From Micromonospora sp. C28SCA-DRY-2 (GTDB taxonomy: Bacteria > Actinomycetota > Actinomycetes > Mycobacteriales > Micromonosporaceae): a DNA stretch of 64,000 bases. Made by a program: the position numbers and the translations under genes. The notes below the pieces were generated by a model that was given only the letters and a program-made list of their open reading frames with translations, was not told the DNA's origin and did not search any database. Shown here piece by piece: positions 43,547 to 52,121 of the stretch. Location of the stretch: positions 229,997 to 293,996 of the forward strand of contig NZ_JAUMKD010000008.1 in assembly GCF_030519475.1 (NCBI RefSeq), given 5' to 3'. The number at the start of each line of letters is the position of its first letter. Position 1 is the stretch's first letter.

Positions 43547-44335
43547 GTGTCCGTCGCACCTCCCGCGCACGCCGCCGCCGGCGTCGCGGTCACCGCCCGC
43601 GGCCTGTCCAAGCGGTACGGCAGCGGCCAGGCCGCCGTCGTCGCCCTCGACGGCGTCGACGTCGACTTCGCCGCCGGCCGGTTCACCGCCATCATGGGCC
43701 CGTCCGGCTCCGGCAAGTCCACCCTCATGCACTGCCTGGCCGGCCTGGACCGGCCCACCGCCGGCGCGGTGCGCATCGGCGACGCCGACCTTGGCCGACT
43801 GGACGACCGCCGGCTCACCCTGCTGCGCCGCGACCGGGTCGGCTTCGTGTTCCAGAAGTTCAACCTGCTGCCCGCGCTGAGCGCCGAGGAGAACATCGTG
43901 CTGCCGCTGGCCATCGCCGGCCGCCGCCCCGACCCCGGCTGGCTGCGCCAGGTGGTGGCCGCGGTGGGGCTAACCGACCGGCTGCGGCACCGGCCGGCGG
44001 AGCTCTCCGGCGGCCAGCAGCAGCGGGTGGCGGTGGCCCGGGCCCTGATCACCAAGCCGTGGGTGGTCTTCGCCGACGAGCCCACCGGCAACCTGGACTC
44101 CCGGGCCGGCGCGGAGGTGCTGCGGCTGCTCCGCGAGGCGGTCGACACCCTCGGGCAGACCGTCGTCATGGTGACCCACGACCCGGGGGCCGCCGCGCAC
44201 GCCGACCGGGTGGTCTTCCTCGCCGACGGCCGGCTGGTGCGCGACCTCACCGCGCCCACCGCCGAGCGGGTCCTGGACGCGCTCGCCGGGCTCGACCCGG
44301 CCGGCCCGGCCACCCGCGAGGCGGTGGCCCGGTGA
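43547..44335 (+). CDS. MacB/LolD-type ABC transporter ATPase
   Basis: 262 residues. Walker A MGPSGSGKSTLMH, Q-loop FVFQKFNLLPALS, signature ELSGGQQQRVAVARAL, Walker B WVVFADEPTGNLDS and H-loop MVTHDPGAAAHAD. The DEPTGNLDS and FQxFNLLP forms place it in the MacB/LolD/FtsE type VII group that couples to FtsX-like permeases. GTG 43547 lies about 35 bases after the predicted start of transcription. It overlaps the permease gene by 4 bases (GTGA). Confidence 0.94.
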   Translation: MSVAPPAHAAAGVAVTARGLSKRYGSGQAAVVALDGVDVDFAAGRFTAIMGPSGSGKSTLMHCLAGLDRPTAGAVRIGDADLGRLDDRRLTLLRRDRVGFVFQKFNLLPALSAEENIVLPLAIAGRRPDPGWLRQVVAAVGLTDRLRHRPAELSGGQQQRVAVARALITKPWVVFADEPTGNLDSRAGAEVLRLLREAVDTLGQTVVMVTHDPGAAAHADRVVFLADGRLVRDLTAPTAERVLDALAGLDPAGPATREAVAR

Positions 44336-46812
44336 TCCGGCTGACCCTGCGCTCACTGCGCGCCGAGGCGCTGCGCCTGCTGCTCTCCGCGCTGGCCATC
44401 GTGCTCGGCGTGGCGTTCGTCGCCGGCACGCTGATCTTCGTGGACGGCATGCGGGCCGGCGCGTACGAGCGGGCCGGCACCTTCGACCGGCACACCGACC
44501 TCGGGGTCTACGCCGAGTCCGAGGCGCTGCCGCCGGCCCTGGTCGACCGGGTGCGCGCGGTCGACGGGGTGGCCGCCGCGGCCGGCGAGCTGACCGGCTC
44601 CGGCGGCGTGCTCGGCACCGACGGCCGGCCGGTGCTCGGCTACGCCGTGCTCGCCGCCATCCCGGTCGAGCCGGCCCTGCGCTCGTACGACGTGGTCGCC
44701 GGGCGGCTGCCGGACCGTCCCGGCGAGGTGGTGCTGGACGCCCCGACGGTCGCCGCCGAGGGCTTCACCCTCGGCGCCCCGGTCCGCGTCGGCGGGGCCG
44801 GGGGAGCGGCCCGGCCGTACACCCTGGTGGGCACGGTCGACGTGGCCGACACCGCGCGCGACGTCGGCGGCCCGTTCATCGGCCTGGTCGGCTCCGACGC
44901 CCTCGCGGTCACCGGGGAGCGCGGCTACGGCCGGATCATGGTGGCCGCCCGGCCGGGTGTGTCCGAGGCGGAGCTGGTCGACCGGGTCGCCGCGGCGGCC
45001 GGCGCCGGGCCGAGCGTGAAGACCCGCCAGCAGATCCTCGACGACGCGGTCGACGAGGCGGTCCGCAGCCTGGAGCAGTTCAACATGGTGCTGCTCACCT
45101 TCGCCGCGGTCGCGGTGGTGGTGGCCGGGTTCGTCATCGCCAACACGTTCGCCATCGTGCTGGCCCAGCGGACCCGGCGGACCGCGCTGCTGCGGCTGGT
45201 CGGCGCGACCCGCGGCCAGCTGTTCCGCGCCGCGCTGCTGGAGGCGGCGGTGGTCGGGCTGGCCGCCTCGGCGGCCGGCGTGCTGATCGGCGTCGGCCTG
45301 GCCGCCGGCCTGGGCGAGCTGATGTCCCGCCTCGACGCGCCGGCCTCCGGCGGGCTCACCGTCACCGCACCGACGGTGCTGCTCAGTCTGGTGCTGGGCA
45401 CCGCGATCACGGTCGGCGCGGCCCTCCTGCCGGCCTGGCGGGGCACCCGGGTCGCCCCGGTCGCCGCGCTCACCGACGCGGCGGTGCAGCCCACCCGGGA
45501 TGCCGGCCGGTTCCGGCTGGCCGTCGGCGCGGTCGTCTTCGCGGCCGGGATCGCCGCGCTGGTCGGCGCCGCGTTCGCCGTCCAGGTGGTGCTGGTCGCG
45601 GCCGGCGGGGTGCTGGCCTTCTTCGGCATCGTGCTGTTCGGGCCGGTGCTGGTGCCGGCGCTGGTGCGGCTGTTCGGCTGGCCGGCCTGCCGGCTGTTCG
45701 GGGCGACCGCCGGCCTGGCCGTGGCCAACGCGGTGCGCAATCCCCGCCGGATCGCCGCCACCGCCACCGCGCTGGTGATCGGGATCGGGCTGGTCTCCGC
45801 CTTCGTGGTGGGTGCCCGCAGCACCAAGGACGGCATCGAGCGCAGCGTGGACGCCGAGATCGGGGTGGACCTCGTGGTCACCGGGATCGGCGGCGACCTG
45901 CCGGCGACCCTCGCCGGCGAGCTGCGCGCCCGCCCCGAGCTGGGCGTGGTGCACGAGCAGCGCAGCGCGGTCAGCGCCGGAATGGAGATCCGGGCCGCCC
46001 ACCCGGCGCTGGTCGCCCGGACGCTGACCGGAGTGGTCGCCGGCGACCTCGACCGGTTCGGCCCCGGCACGGCGCTGGTGCACCGGGAACTGGCGCGGGC
46101 GCGGGGCTGGACGGCGGGCTCGACGGTCACCGTGCGGGACCGGGCGCTGCGGGTCGCCGCCGTGGTCACCGACGACGGGCCGGGGCCGGCGGGCAGCTCG
46201 GTACCGCCCGGTCACGTGATCGAGGTGGCGGACGACGACTTCACCGCGCTCTTCCCGGACCGGCGCGGCTTCCTGGCCGAGATCGACCCGGCCGACGGGG
46301 TCTCCGCCGGCTCGGCCCGCGCCGCCGTGGAGGCGGTCCTGGCCCGCTACCCGACGGTCAACCTGATGGACCAGGGGGCGTACAAGCAGATGCTGACCAG
46401 CACGGTGGACATGCTGCTGGCGTTCGTCACCGCACTGCTCGGCCTGGCCGTGGTGATCGCGCTGGTCGGGGTGGCCAACACGCTGAGCCTGTCGGTGGTG
46501 GAGCGCACCCGGGAGAACGCGGTGCTGCGGGCCGTCGGGCTGACCCGGGGCCGGATGCGCGCCATGCTGGCCGTCGAGGCGGTGCTGATGGCGCTGGTCG
46601 GCGCGGTGCTCGGGGTGGGTCTGGGCACCGGCGTCAGCGCCGCCGCGATGGCCCTGCTCGGCCGGATCGGCGGGGACTTCCACGTGGTGCTGCCGCTGGG
46701 ACAGCTCGGGCTCATCCTGGGCGTCGCGGTGCTGGCGGCGCTGGGCGCCTCGGTGCTGCCGGCCCGCCGGGCACTGTCCCGGCCGGTGGTGGAGGCCCTC
46801 GGCGACCAGTGA
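44332..46812 (+). CDS. FtsX-like ABC permease (MacB type VII)
   Basis: 826 residues. Two FtsX-type modules: an N-terminal helix (ALRLLLSALAIVLGVAFVAGTLIF), an extracytoplasmic MacB_PCD domain (about 45-230), three helices starting FAAVAVVVAGFVIANTFAIVLAQRTRRTALLRLVGATRGQ in short pieces, a central membrane region, a second periplasmic-side domain, and a final FtsX module with NTLSLSVVERTRENAVLRAVG. The RxxxAxLRxVGxT/LxRGQ loops contact the ATPase. Such pairs export peptides, lipids or antibiotics, or transmit mechanical force. Likely regulated by the preceding two-component system. Confidence 0.93.
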   Translation: MIRLTLRSLRAEALRLLLSALAIVLGVAFVAGTLIFVDGMRAGAYERAGTFDRHTDLGVYAESEALPPALVDRVRAVDGVAAAAGELTGSGGVLGTDGRPVLGYAVLAAIPVEPALRSYDVVAGRLPDRPGEVVLDAPTVAAEGFTLGAPVRVGGAGGAARPYTLVGTVDVADTARDVGGPFIGLVGSDALAVTGERGYGRIMVAARPGVSEAELVDRVAAAAGAGPSVKTRQQILDDAVDEAVRSLEQFNMVLLTFAAVAVVVAGFVIANTFAIVLAQRTRRTALLRLVGATRGQLFRAALLEAAVVGLAASAAGVLIGVGLAAGLGELMSRLDAPASGGLTVTAPTVLLSLVLGTAITVGAALLPAWRGTRVAPVAALTDAAVQPTRDAGRFRLAVGAVVFAAGIAALVGAAFAVQVVLVAAGGVLAFFGIVLFGPVLVPALVRLFGWPACRLFGATAGLAVANAVRNPRRIAATATALVIGIGLVSAFVVGARSTKDGIERSVDAEIGVDLVVTGIGGDLPATLAGELRARPELGVVHEQRSAVSAGMEIRAAHPALVARTLTGVVAGDLDRFGPGTALVHRELARARGWTAGSTVTVRDRALRVAAVVTDDGPGPAGSSVPPGHVIEVADDDFTALFPDRRGFLAEIDPADGVSAGSARAAVEAVLARYPTVNLMDQGAYKQMLTSTVDMLLAFVTALLGLAVVIALVGVANTLSLSVVERTRENAVLRAVGLTRGRMRAMLAVEAVLMALVGAVLGVGLGTGVSAAAMALLGRIGGDFHVVLPLGQLGLILGVAVLAALGASVLPARRALSRPVVEALGDQ

Positions 46813-46834
46813 CCGCGCCCGGGTGACACCCGCC

Positions 46835-46872
46835 GGCCGGTCCCGCCGCCCGTCAGGGCGGTGGGACCGGCC
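46835..46872. terminator. Hairpin between FtsX permease and Ser/Thr kinase genes
   Basis: Stem GGCCGGTCCC-g-CCGCCC, loop GTCA, GGGCGG-t-GGGACCGGCC: 16 paired bases with one internal mismatch, in a gap between convergent genes. No T-tract. Confidence 0.6.
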
Positions 46873-47027
46873 AGCGGTGCCGGGTCAACCGGTGCCGCGG
46901 CGCGGCTGCCCTCCTGGGGTACGCGCCGAAGCCCCGCCTGCCCCCGACCATAGCGCCGTCCTTGCCATCATGAGTCCGTTTTGGGAACAACGGGGTCAGT
47001 GGGACGGCAGTGCCCGGCGGCCCGTGC

Positions 47028-48380
47028 TCACTGCGCCGAACCGCCGCCACCCGCCTCCGTCGACGGCGTGACGGGCGGGTCCGACGCGGGCGGGGGTGCC
47101 GACGACGACGTCGGGGGATCGTCCGGCGTCGTGGCGGTCTCACTCGGCACCGGATTAGGGCTGGTGGTCTCGCTGGGCTGCGCGCTCGGGGTCGGGCTGA
47201 CCGAGGCCGACGGGCTGCCGGTGGAGCCGGCCGGGCGGAACGGCCGGTTTCCCGGGTTGACCGAACTCTCGCCGTCCGACACCGGCTGCTCCGCCTGGCC
47301 GCTCGGCGCGGTCGCCGGCACGCTGGTCGGCATCTCCACCGCCGGCGCGTTGGCCTCGCGGGCCGCGCCCAGCGCCGCGCCGAGCGCGGCGAGCGCGACC
47401 AGCACCGCCGCGCCCGCGCCGACCAGGGTGCCGCGCCGCCGCCCGCCCGGCGTGCCGACCGCCGCCGGCACGTCGGTGCGGGTGTCCGGCCCGGCGTTGC
47501 GCAGCCCGCCCGCCGCCGCCGGCACCATGGCGGTCGGGGCGGACGGGTCGGAGACCGCGGCCCGGGCCGCCGCGGCCATCGCCGCGCCGCTGCTGAACCG
47601 GTCGGCCGGATCCTTGGCCAGGGCGCGCCCGACCAGGGCGCGGACCGCCTCCGGGATGTCGTGCGGCAGCTCCGGCGGCTCGTCGTCGAGGTGCCGGACG
47701 GCCACCTGGAGCGGGTTGTCGCCGGTGAACGGCGGGCTGCCGGTCAGGCAGCAGTACGCCACCGCGCCCAGGGCGTAGATGTCGGTGGCGCCGGAGACCG
47801 GCCGGCCGGCGGCCTGCTCGGGGGCCATGTAGAGGGCGGTGCCGGGCACCGCGTTGGTGCTGGTGATGCTGGTGACGTTGGTCGACCGGGCGACCCCGAA
47901 GTCGACCAGCACGACCGAGCCGTCCTCCTGCACCAGCAGGTTGCTCGGCTTGACGTCGCGGTGCACGATGCCGCCGGTGTGCGCCGCGTGCAGCGCCTGG
48001 GCGACCTGGGCCACGATCGACATCGTCTCGGCCACGTCCAACCGGCCGAGCGCCTCGATCCGCTTCGACAGCGGCTCGCCGGTGACGAACTCCATGACCA
48101 GGTAGTCGGCCCGGGAGCCGTCGGGCAGCTCGTCCTCACCGCAGTCGAAGACCTGCACGATGCCCTTGTGCCGCAGCGCGGCCATGATCCGTGCCTCGGC
48201 GCGGAAGCGGGCGATGAAGTCGGGATCGGAGACCAGCGCCGGCAGCAGCACCTTCACCGCGACCGAACGGCCGAGGACCAGGTCCGAGGCACGCCAGACG
48301 TCGCCCATGCCGCCGGTGGCGACACGTTCGTCCAAGCGGTAGCGACCGCTGAGCACGACCTCCGATGACAACACAGGCAT
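47028..48380 (-). CDS. Hanks-type Ser/Thr protein kinase
   Basis: 450 residues. Kinase domain 12-265: glycine loop VATGGMGDVWRA, K43, catalytic HRDVKPSN with D142, DFG at D160, activation loop rich in Thr/Ser (STNVTSITSTNAVPGT) and APEQ. A juxtamembrane linker is followed by one transmembrane helix at about 318-340 and an extracellular tail of about 110 residues rich in Pro, Ser and Thr, without PASTA repeats. It belongs to the PknA-like membrane kinases that control cell-envelope processes. The low-complexity tail may be glycosylated or simply span the wall. Confidence 0.94.
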   Translation of the reverse strand: MPVLSSEVVLSGRYRLDERVATGGMGDVWRASDLVLGRSVAVKVLLPALVSDPDFIARFRAEARIMAALRHKGIVQVFDCGEDELPDGSRADYLVMEFVTGEPLSKRIEALGRLDVAETMSIVAQVAQALHAAHTGGIVHRDVKPSNLLVQEDGSVVLVDFGVARSTNVTSITSTNAVPGTALYMAPEQAAGRPVSGATDIYALGAVAYCCLTGSPPFTGDNPLQVAVRHLDDEPPELPHDIPEAVRALVGRALAKDPADRFSSGAAMAAAARAAVSDPSAPTAMVPAAAGGLRNAGPDTRTDVPAAVGTPGGRRRGTLVGAGAAVLVALAALGAALGAAREANAPAVEMPTSVPATAPSGQAEQPVSDGESSVNPGNRPFRPAGSTGSPSASVSPTPSAQPSETTSPNPVPSETATTPDDPPTSSSAPPPASDPPVTPSTEAGGGGSAQ

Positions 48381-48924
48381 TACCGTACCCAGCGGTGCCG
48401 GAAAGCACGCGCCGCGACCGGGGCGTCCCCGGCGGCGGGCCGGGGCGGGCGGGGCAGCGGAACCTCGATCTCCTCCGATACGCTGTGACCGGGCCGGGAC
48501 GATGCGTGACGTGATCCGCTCGGGTCCGCGCTGGGCTGGGCGAATGGCCGGAAAGACCGCGTTGGTCGTCCCATTCGTGACGCCGCAGCGTCCCGTGCGC
48601 GGATGGTGTTACGGCGACTCGCCGTCCGTTCGGCCAGATAAATCTCACTCTTTTCCCCACGGTCACCGACTTGTCGGATCGGCCACCGGCTCCTAGCGTT
48701 AGCCGAACTCGGGCCCGCCCCACGGCCCCGCCGCGGCCCCACGCCGCCGGCCCGCGCCGTGGCGAGTGTCCAGACATACCGTCCGAGCCACGGCGGTCGG
48801 GGGTGCGAACAGGTCAGCGGGGGGCTGAGGGTGCGGGATCAGGTCCGGCTGCCGGACCGGGCTGGCGTCGCGCACGCCACGTCCGGCGTGCGCCGCCGCA
48901 CCCTGCCCCAGAGCCGGCGGACCC
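48381..48924. other. 544-base non-coding region with a candidate promoter
   Basis: This gap separates the divergent Ser/Thr kinase and sigma-factor genes. I see no credible coding sequence. TTGTCG (48671-48676), 17 bases, TAGCGT (48694-48699) is a good promoter for the plus strand, predicting a leader of about 220 bases before the sigma gene. A small inverted repeat CCGAC-TT-GTCGG overlaps the -35. A TACGGT string sits right before the kinase ATG on the other strand. Confidence 0.5.
48671..48699 (+). promoter_or_regulatory. Promoter for the ECF sigma operon
   Basis: TTGTCG and TAGCGT hexamers at exactly 17-base spacing, with the dyad CCGAC-TT-GTCGG overlapping the -35. The downstream leader is unusually long, so another start nearer the gene is possible. 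Confidence 0.5.
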
Positions 48925-49554
48925 ATGTCCGGTGAACTGACCGAGGCGGTCGTCGCCGCCCAGGCCGGCGACGAGGACGCGTTCCGCTACCTCTACCGCA
49001 GCCTCCAGCCGGGCCTGCTGCGCTACCTCACCGCCCTGGTCGGCGCGGACGCCGAGGACGTGGCCTCGGAGACCTGGCTGCAGATCTCCCGCGACCTGCC
49101 CAGCTTCACCGGCGGCGAGTTCCGTGCCTGGACGGTGACCATCGCCCGCAACCGGGCAATGGACCACCTGCGCCGGCAGCGCCGCCGACCGTCCCTGCCG
49201 GTGCCCGTGCAGGCGCTCAGCGAACTCGCCGGCGACGCCGACACCGCCGAACGGGCCGGCGAGACGATCGGCACCGAGGCGGCGCTGGCACTGATCTCCA
49301 CCCTGCCGCCCCGGGAGGCCGAAGCCGTGCTGCTGCGGGCGGTCATCGGGCTGGACGCGGAGACCGCCGGCCGGGTGCTCGGTCGGCGGCCCGGCGCGGT
49401 GCGCACCGCCGCGCACCGCGGGTTGCGGCGGCTCGCCGCGTTGATGGAACGCCACGACCCCGCCGACCAGCCGGCCACGTCGGAGAGCACCACCCCGCCC
49501 CGTGCCCGTACCGGGCGGCGGCAGACGCCGCACGCCGAGCCGGCGGACGGTTGA
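48925..49554 (+). CDS. ECF-type RNA polymerase sigma factor
   Basis: 209 residues. Sigma region 2 spans about 18-80 (YLYRSLQPGLLRYLTALVG, DAEDVASETWLQI, FRAWTVTIARNRAMDHLRR) and region 4 about 120-170 (LISTLPPREAEAVLLRAVIG, LDAETAGRVLGRRPGAVRTAAHRGL). A Pro/Thr/Arg-rich tail of 35 residues follows. No Shine-Dalgarno sequence is evident before ATG 48925. The next gene, 16 bases on, encodes a single-pass membrane protein that may act as or with an anti-sigma factor, but it lacks the zinc-binding HxxxCxxC motif. Confidence 0.93.
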   Translation: MSGELTEAVVAAQAGDEDAFRYLYRSLQPGLLRYLTALVGADAEDVASETWLQISRDLPSFTGGEFRAWTVTIARNRAMDHLRRQRRRPSLPVPVQALSELAGDADTAERAGETIGTEAALALISTLPPREAEAVLLRAVIGLDAETAGRVLGRRPGAVRTAAHRGLRRLAALMERHDPADQPATSESTTPPRARTGRRQTPHAEPADG

Positions 49555-49570
49555 CGTGAGGGGATTCAGG

Positions 49571-50455
49571 ATGAGCCTGCGCCGGTCCGGTCGGCCCGCC
49601 GACCGCACCGAGTCGGACCGGCTGCTCGACGCCGCCGGTCCCGGCGCTGACACCGGGACCGATCCGCTCGCCCGGCTGCTGTCGGCGGCGGCCGCCCCGG
49701 CCCGTCCCGGCGAGCTGGCCGGTGAGGAAGCGGCGCTGGCCGCCTTCCGCGCCGCCCGCGCGGCCGGTCCGGCCGCCGCGCCGGCGCGCGCCCCGCGCCG
49801 TCGCGGGTTCACCGCCGGCGCCGTGGCCTGGATCGCCGGCATCGCGGCCACCGCGACCGCCGGCGCGGCGTTCGCCGCCGCCACACTGGACCGCCCGGAC
49901 GATCCGGTGCCCCCGGCCCCGCCGGCCACCCCGGCGCCGGCCCCGAGCAGCGAGCGGGGCGGCGGACCCGCCACGCCCGGCGGCACCGAGGCGCCCGACC
50001 CGGCGGCACCCACCAGCGGACCCGCCGGCGGGCCCTCGTCGCCCGCCGGGGAGCAGCAGCTCGCCGGGCTGTGCCGGGCGTTCCTGGCGAAGTCGCCGGC
50101 GCAGCGGGCGAAGGCGCTGGACACGCCGGCGTTCGGCCGGCTGGTCACCGCCGCCGGTGGTCGGGACCGGGTCGAGGACTACTGCCACGCCCTGGCGCCC
50201 GACGCCGTCGAGCCGGGCGGGTCTCCCGCGGCCGAGCCGGCCACGCCGGCGAGCGCCAGGCCGGCGAAGTCCGAGAACGCCAAGCCGGAGAAGTCCTCGA
50301 AGGCCAAGCCGGCGAACCGGCCCGCCGCCGATCCGCCCGCCGCGCCCGCCGCCGGCCGCGACATCCCGTCGGCCGACCCGGACGCTCCGTCGGCGGACCC
50401 GGACGCTCCGCCGGCCGGCCGGAACCCGAGGCCGCCCGCCCGCCGGGCCAGCTGA
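49571..50455 (+). CDS. Single-pass membrane protein next to ECF sigma gene, possible anti-sigma factor
   Basis: 294 residues from ATG 49571, chosen because GAGGGG (49558-49563) is 7 bases upstream. A short cytosolic N-terminus (about 1-78, with EEAALAAFRAARAAG) is followed by one transmembrane helix (about 80-104) and an outside region dominated by Pro, Ala and Thr. A small conserved-looking helical segment, LAGLCRAFLAKSPAQRAKAL to VEDYCHALAP, contains two Cys. The tail holds Lys/Ser/Glu repeats and DIPSADPDAPSADPDAP repeats. The topology fits an anti-sigma partner but sequence motifs do not prove it. Confidence 0.8.
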   Translation: MSLRRSGRPADRTESDRLLDAAGPGADTGTDPLARLLSAAAAPARPGELAGEEAALAAFRAARAAGPAAAPARAPRRRGFTAGAVAWIAGIAATATAGAAFAAATLDRPDDPVPPAPPATPAPAPSSERGGGPATPGGTEAPDPAAPTSGPAGGPSSPAGEQQLAGLCRAFLAKSPAQRAKALDTPAFGRLVTAAGGRDRVEDYCHALAPDAVEPGGSPAAEPATPASARPAKSENAKPEKSSKAKPANRPAADPPAAPAAGRDIPSADPDAPSADPDAPPAGRNPRPPARRAS

Positions 50456-50595
50456 CCGGCCCGATCCGTCCGGCTCCGAGGCGCCGCTGTAACACCGACC
50501 CCGCCCCTGCCCCGGGCGGGCTGACCCGGCCCCCGTTCGTCCGGCTCCGAGGCGCCGCGCCCCGGTAGCACCGGCCCTGCGCCCGCCCCGGCGGG
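50451..50595 (+). repeat. Imperfect tandem repeat of 70-75 bp, two copies
   Basis: Units at 50451-50520 and 50521-50595 share CTGACC-GGCCC, CGTCCGGCTCCGAGGCGCCG, AACACCG/AGCACCGG and a CGGGCGGG or CGGCGGG end. The first unit contains the stop codon of the upstream gene. A weak third copy may start at 50596. Function unknown. Confidence 0.7.
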
Positions 50596-50885
50596 TTGCC
50601 GGCCCCTTCTCGCCCCGCTCGAGTCGCCGTTCCACGGGAACGCCCGGCGCTCCCGCCCACCCCGGCGGCCGGGACGGGCGCCGGTCCGCCCAGCTCAAAG
50701 CGCAGCACCGCCCGGCCGGCTGCCTGGACACCGCCGGCCCGGCCCACCTGGGCGCCGGCCGCTCGCACGGCCGGGTCCCCGTGCGCCGTGCGCCGCTACC
50801 CGGGGCTGATCGCCGCGGACGCCCGCGTCGTTGTCGGTGGGCCGGGTTACGGTGGCCCAAGGTCGGCAGGGAGAGGGGGAATCCC
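50596..50885 (+). other. Non-coding region before the ergothioneine operon
   Basis: With the repeat, 430 bases lack a gene. A TTACGGT string at about 50846-50852, some 35 bases before egtA, is the best -10 candidate; GGAGAGGGGGA at 50870-50880 is the ribosome site. I found no operator-like dyad. Confidence 0.4.
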
Positions 50886-52121
50886 GTGGTGACGTCGCCG
50901 GAGCTGGACCAGTCCACCGTGCTGCGCGAGTCGGGCGCGGCCGCCCGCCACCTCGCCCGGATCTGCTTCAAGACCGGCCCGCCCACCCGCACCGGCGTCG
51001 AACTGGAATGGACCGTGCACGACGCCGCCGATCCCGCCCGCCCGATCGGCGGCGAGCGGCTCCGGACGGCACTGGGGCGGCACAGCCCCGTCACCCTCGA
51101 TCCCGCCAGCCCCGCCGAGCAGCTCCGGCACGGCAGCACCGTGACCGTGGAGCCGGGCGGGCAACTGGAGGTCTCCACCGCGCCGCGGCCCTCGATCGCC
51201 GCGTTGGTCCAGGCCACCGAGGCCGACATCGCCCAGCTCACCGGCCTGCTGGCCGGCGCCGGGCTGACCCTCGGGCGAAGCGGCATCGACCCCCACCGGC
51301 TCCCGCGCCCGGTCGTCGAGACGCCCCGCTACCGGGCCATGCGGCAGGTCTTCGACCGTCGCGGGCCGGCCGGCCGGACGATGATGTACAGCACCGCCGG
51401 CCTGCAGATCTGCCTCGACGCGGGCGAGCCGGAGCGGCTCGCCGCCCGCTGGGCACTGGTGCACGCGGTCGGTCCGCCGCTGCTGGCCGCCTTCGCCACC
51501 GCCGACCGGCACGCCGGCCGGCCCACCGGCTGGGCGTCGGCCCGGATGGCCGCCTGGCTGAGCATCGACCCGGCCCGCACCCGGCCGGTCTGGACGCCGC
51601 GGCACGCCGACCTGGACCCGGTGCCGGCCTGGACGGCGTACGTGCTGGCGGCGCCGCTGCTCTGCCTGCGCGGCACCGGCGCCGACTGGACCCCGCCACC
51701 CGGGGTCACCTTCGCCGACTGGATCGACGGCGCGCTGCCCCGGCCGCCCACCACCGACGACCTGGAATACCACGTCAGCACGCTCTTCCCGCCGGTGCGC
51801 CCGCGCGGCTACCTGGAACTGCGCTACCTCGACGCGCAGCCCGGCCGCGGCTGGACGCTGCCGCTGGGGGTGCTCGCCGCCCTGCTCAGCGGCCCCGACA
51901 CCGTCGACGCGGCCCGGGCGGTCGCCGCGCCGGTGGCGCACCGCTGGCACGCCGCCGCCCGGTTCGGCCTGCGCGACCGGGCGCTGGCCGCCGCCGCGGC
52001 GACCCTGTTCGACCTGGCCCTGGCGGCGCTGCCCCGGCTCGACCTGCCGGCGGCGCTGCACGACGAGATCCACCGAGGCGTACGGCGGCGGCGCGCCGTC
52101 GCGGAGAGGGGACACCGGTGA
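50886..52121 (+). CDS. egtA: Glutamate-cysteine ligase EgtA
   Basis: 411 residues. GCS2-type ligase that makes gamma-glutamylcysteine, the sulfur donor for ergothioneine. Seen are RTGVELEWTVHD near the N-terminus (Glu residues for metal binding), VEPGGQLEVSTAPRPS, RTMMYSTAGLQICLDAG and YHVSTLFPPVRPRGYLELRYLD. It is followed by egtB with a 4-base overlap, egtC and egtD in the same direction. A strong GGAGAGGGGGA precedes the GTG; GTG 50889 is an equally possible start. Cytosolic. Confidence 0.95.
   Translation: MVTSPELDQSTVLRESGAAARHLARICFKTGPPTRTGVELEWTVHDAADPARPIGGERLRTALGRHSPVTLDPASPAEQLRHGSTVTVEPGGQLEVSTAPRPSIAALVQATEADIAQLTGLLAGAGLTLGRSGIDPHRLPRPVVETPRYRAMRQVFDRRGPAGRTMMYSTAGLQICLDAGEPERLAARWALVHAVGPPLLAAFATADRHAGRPTGWASARMAAWLSIDPARTRPVWTPRHADLDPVPAWTAYVLAAPLLCLRGTGADWTPPPGVTFADWIDGALPRPPTTDDLEYHVSTLFPPVRPRGYLELRYLDAQPGRGWTLPLGVLAALLSGPDTVDAARAVAAPVAHRWHAAARFGLRDRALAAAAATLFDLALAALPRLDLPAALHDEIHRGVRRRRAVAERGHR

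Noticed and set aside
48671..48940. Small ORF of 89 codons before the sigma-factor gene
   Set aside because: Pro/Arg-rich composition without a ribosome site, and it overlaps the sigma gene start; it looks like chance coding in GC-rich DNA.
49571..50455. Zinc-dependent anti-sigma factor (ZAS domain)
   Set aside because: The cytosolic part lacks HxxxCxxC; only topology and position suggest an anti-sigma role.
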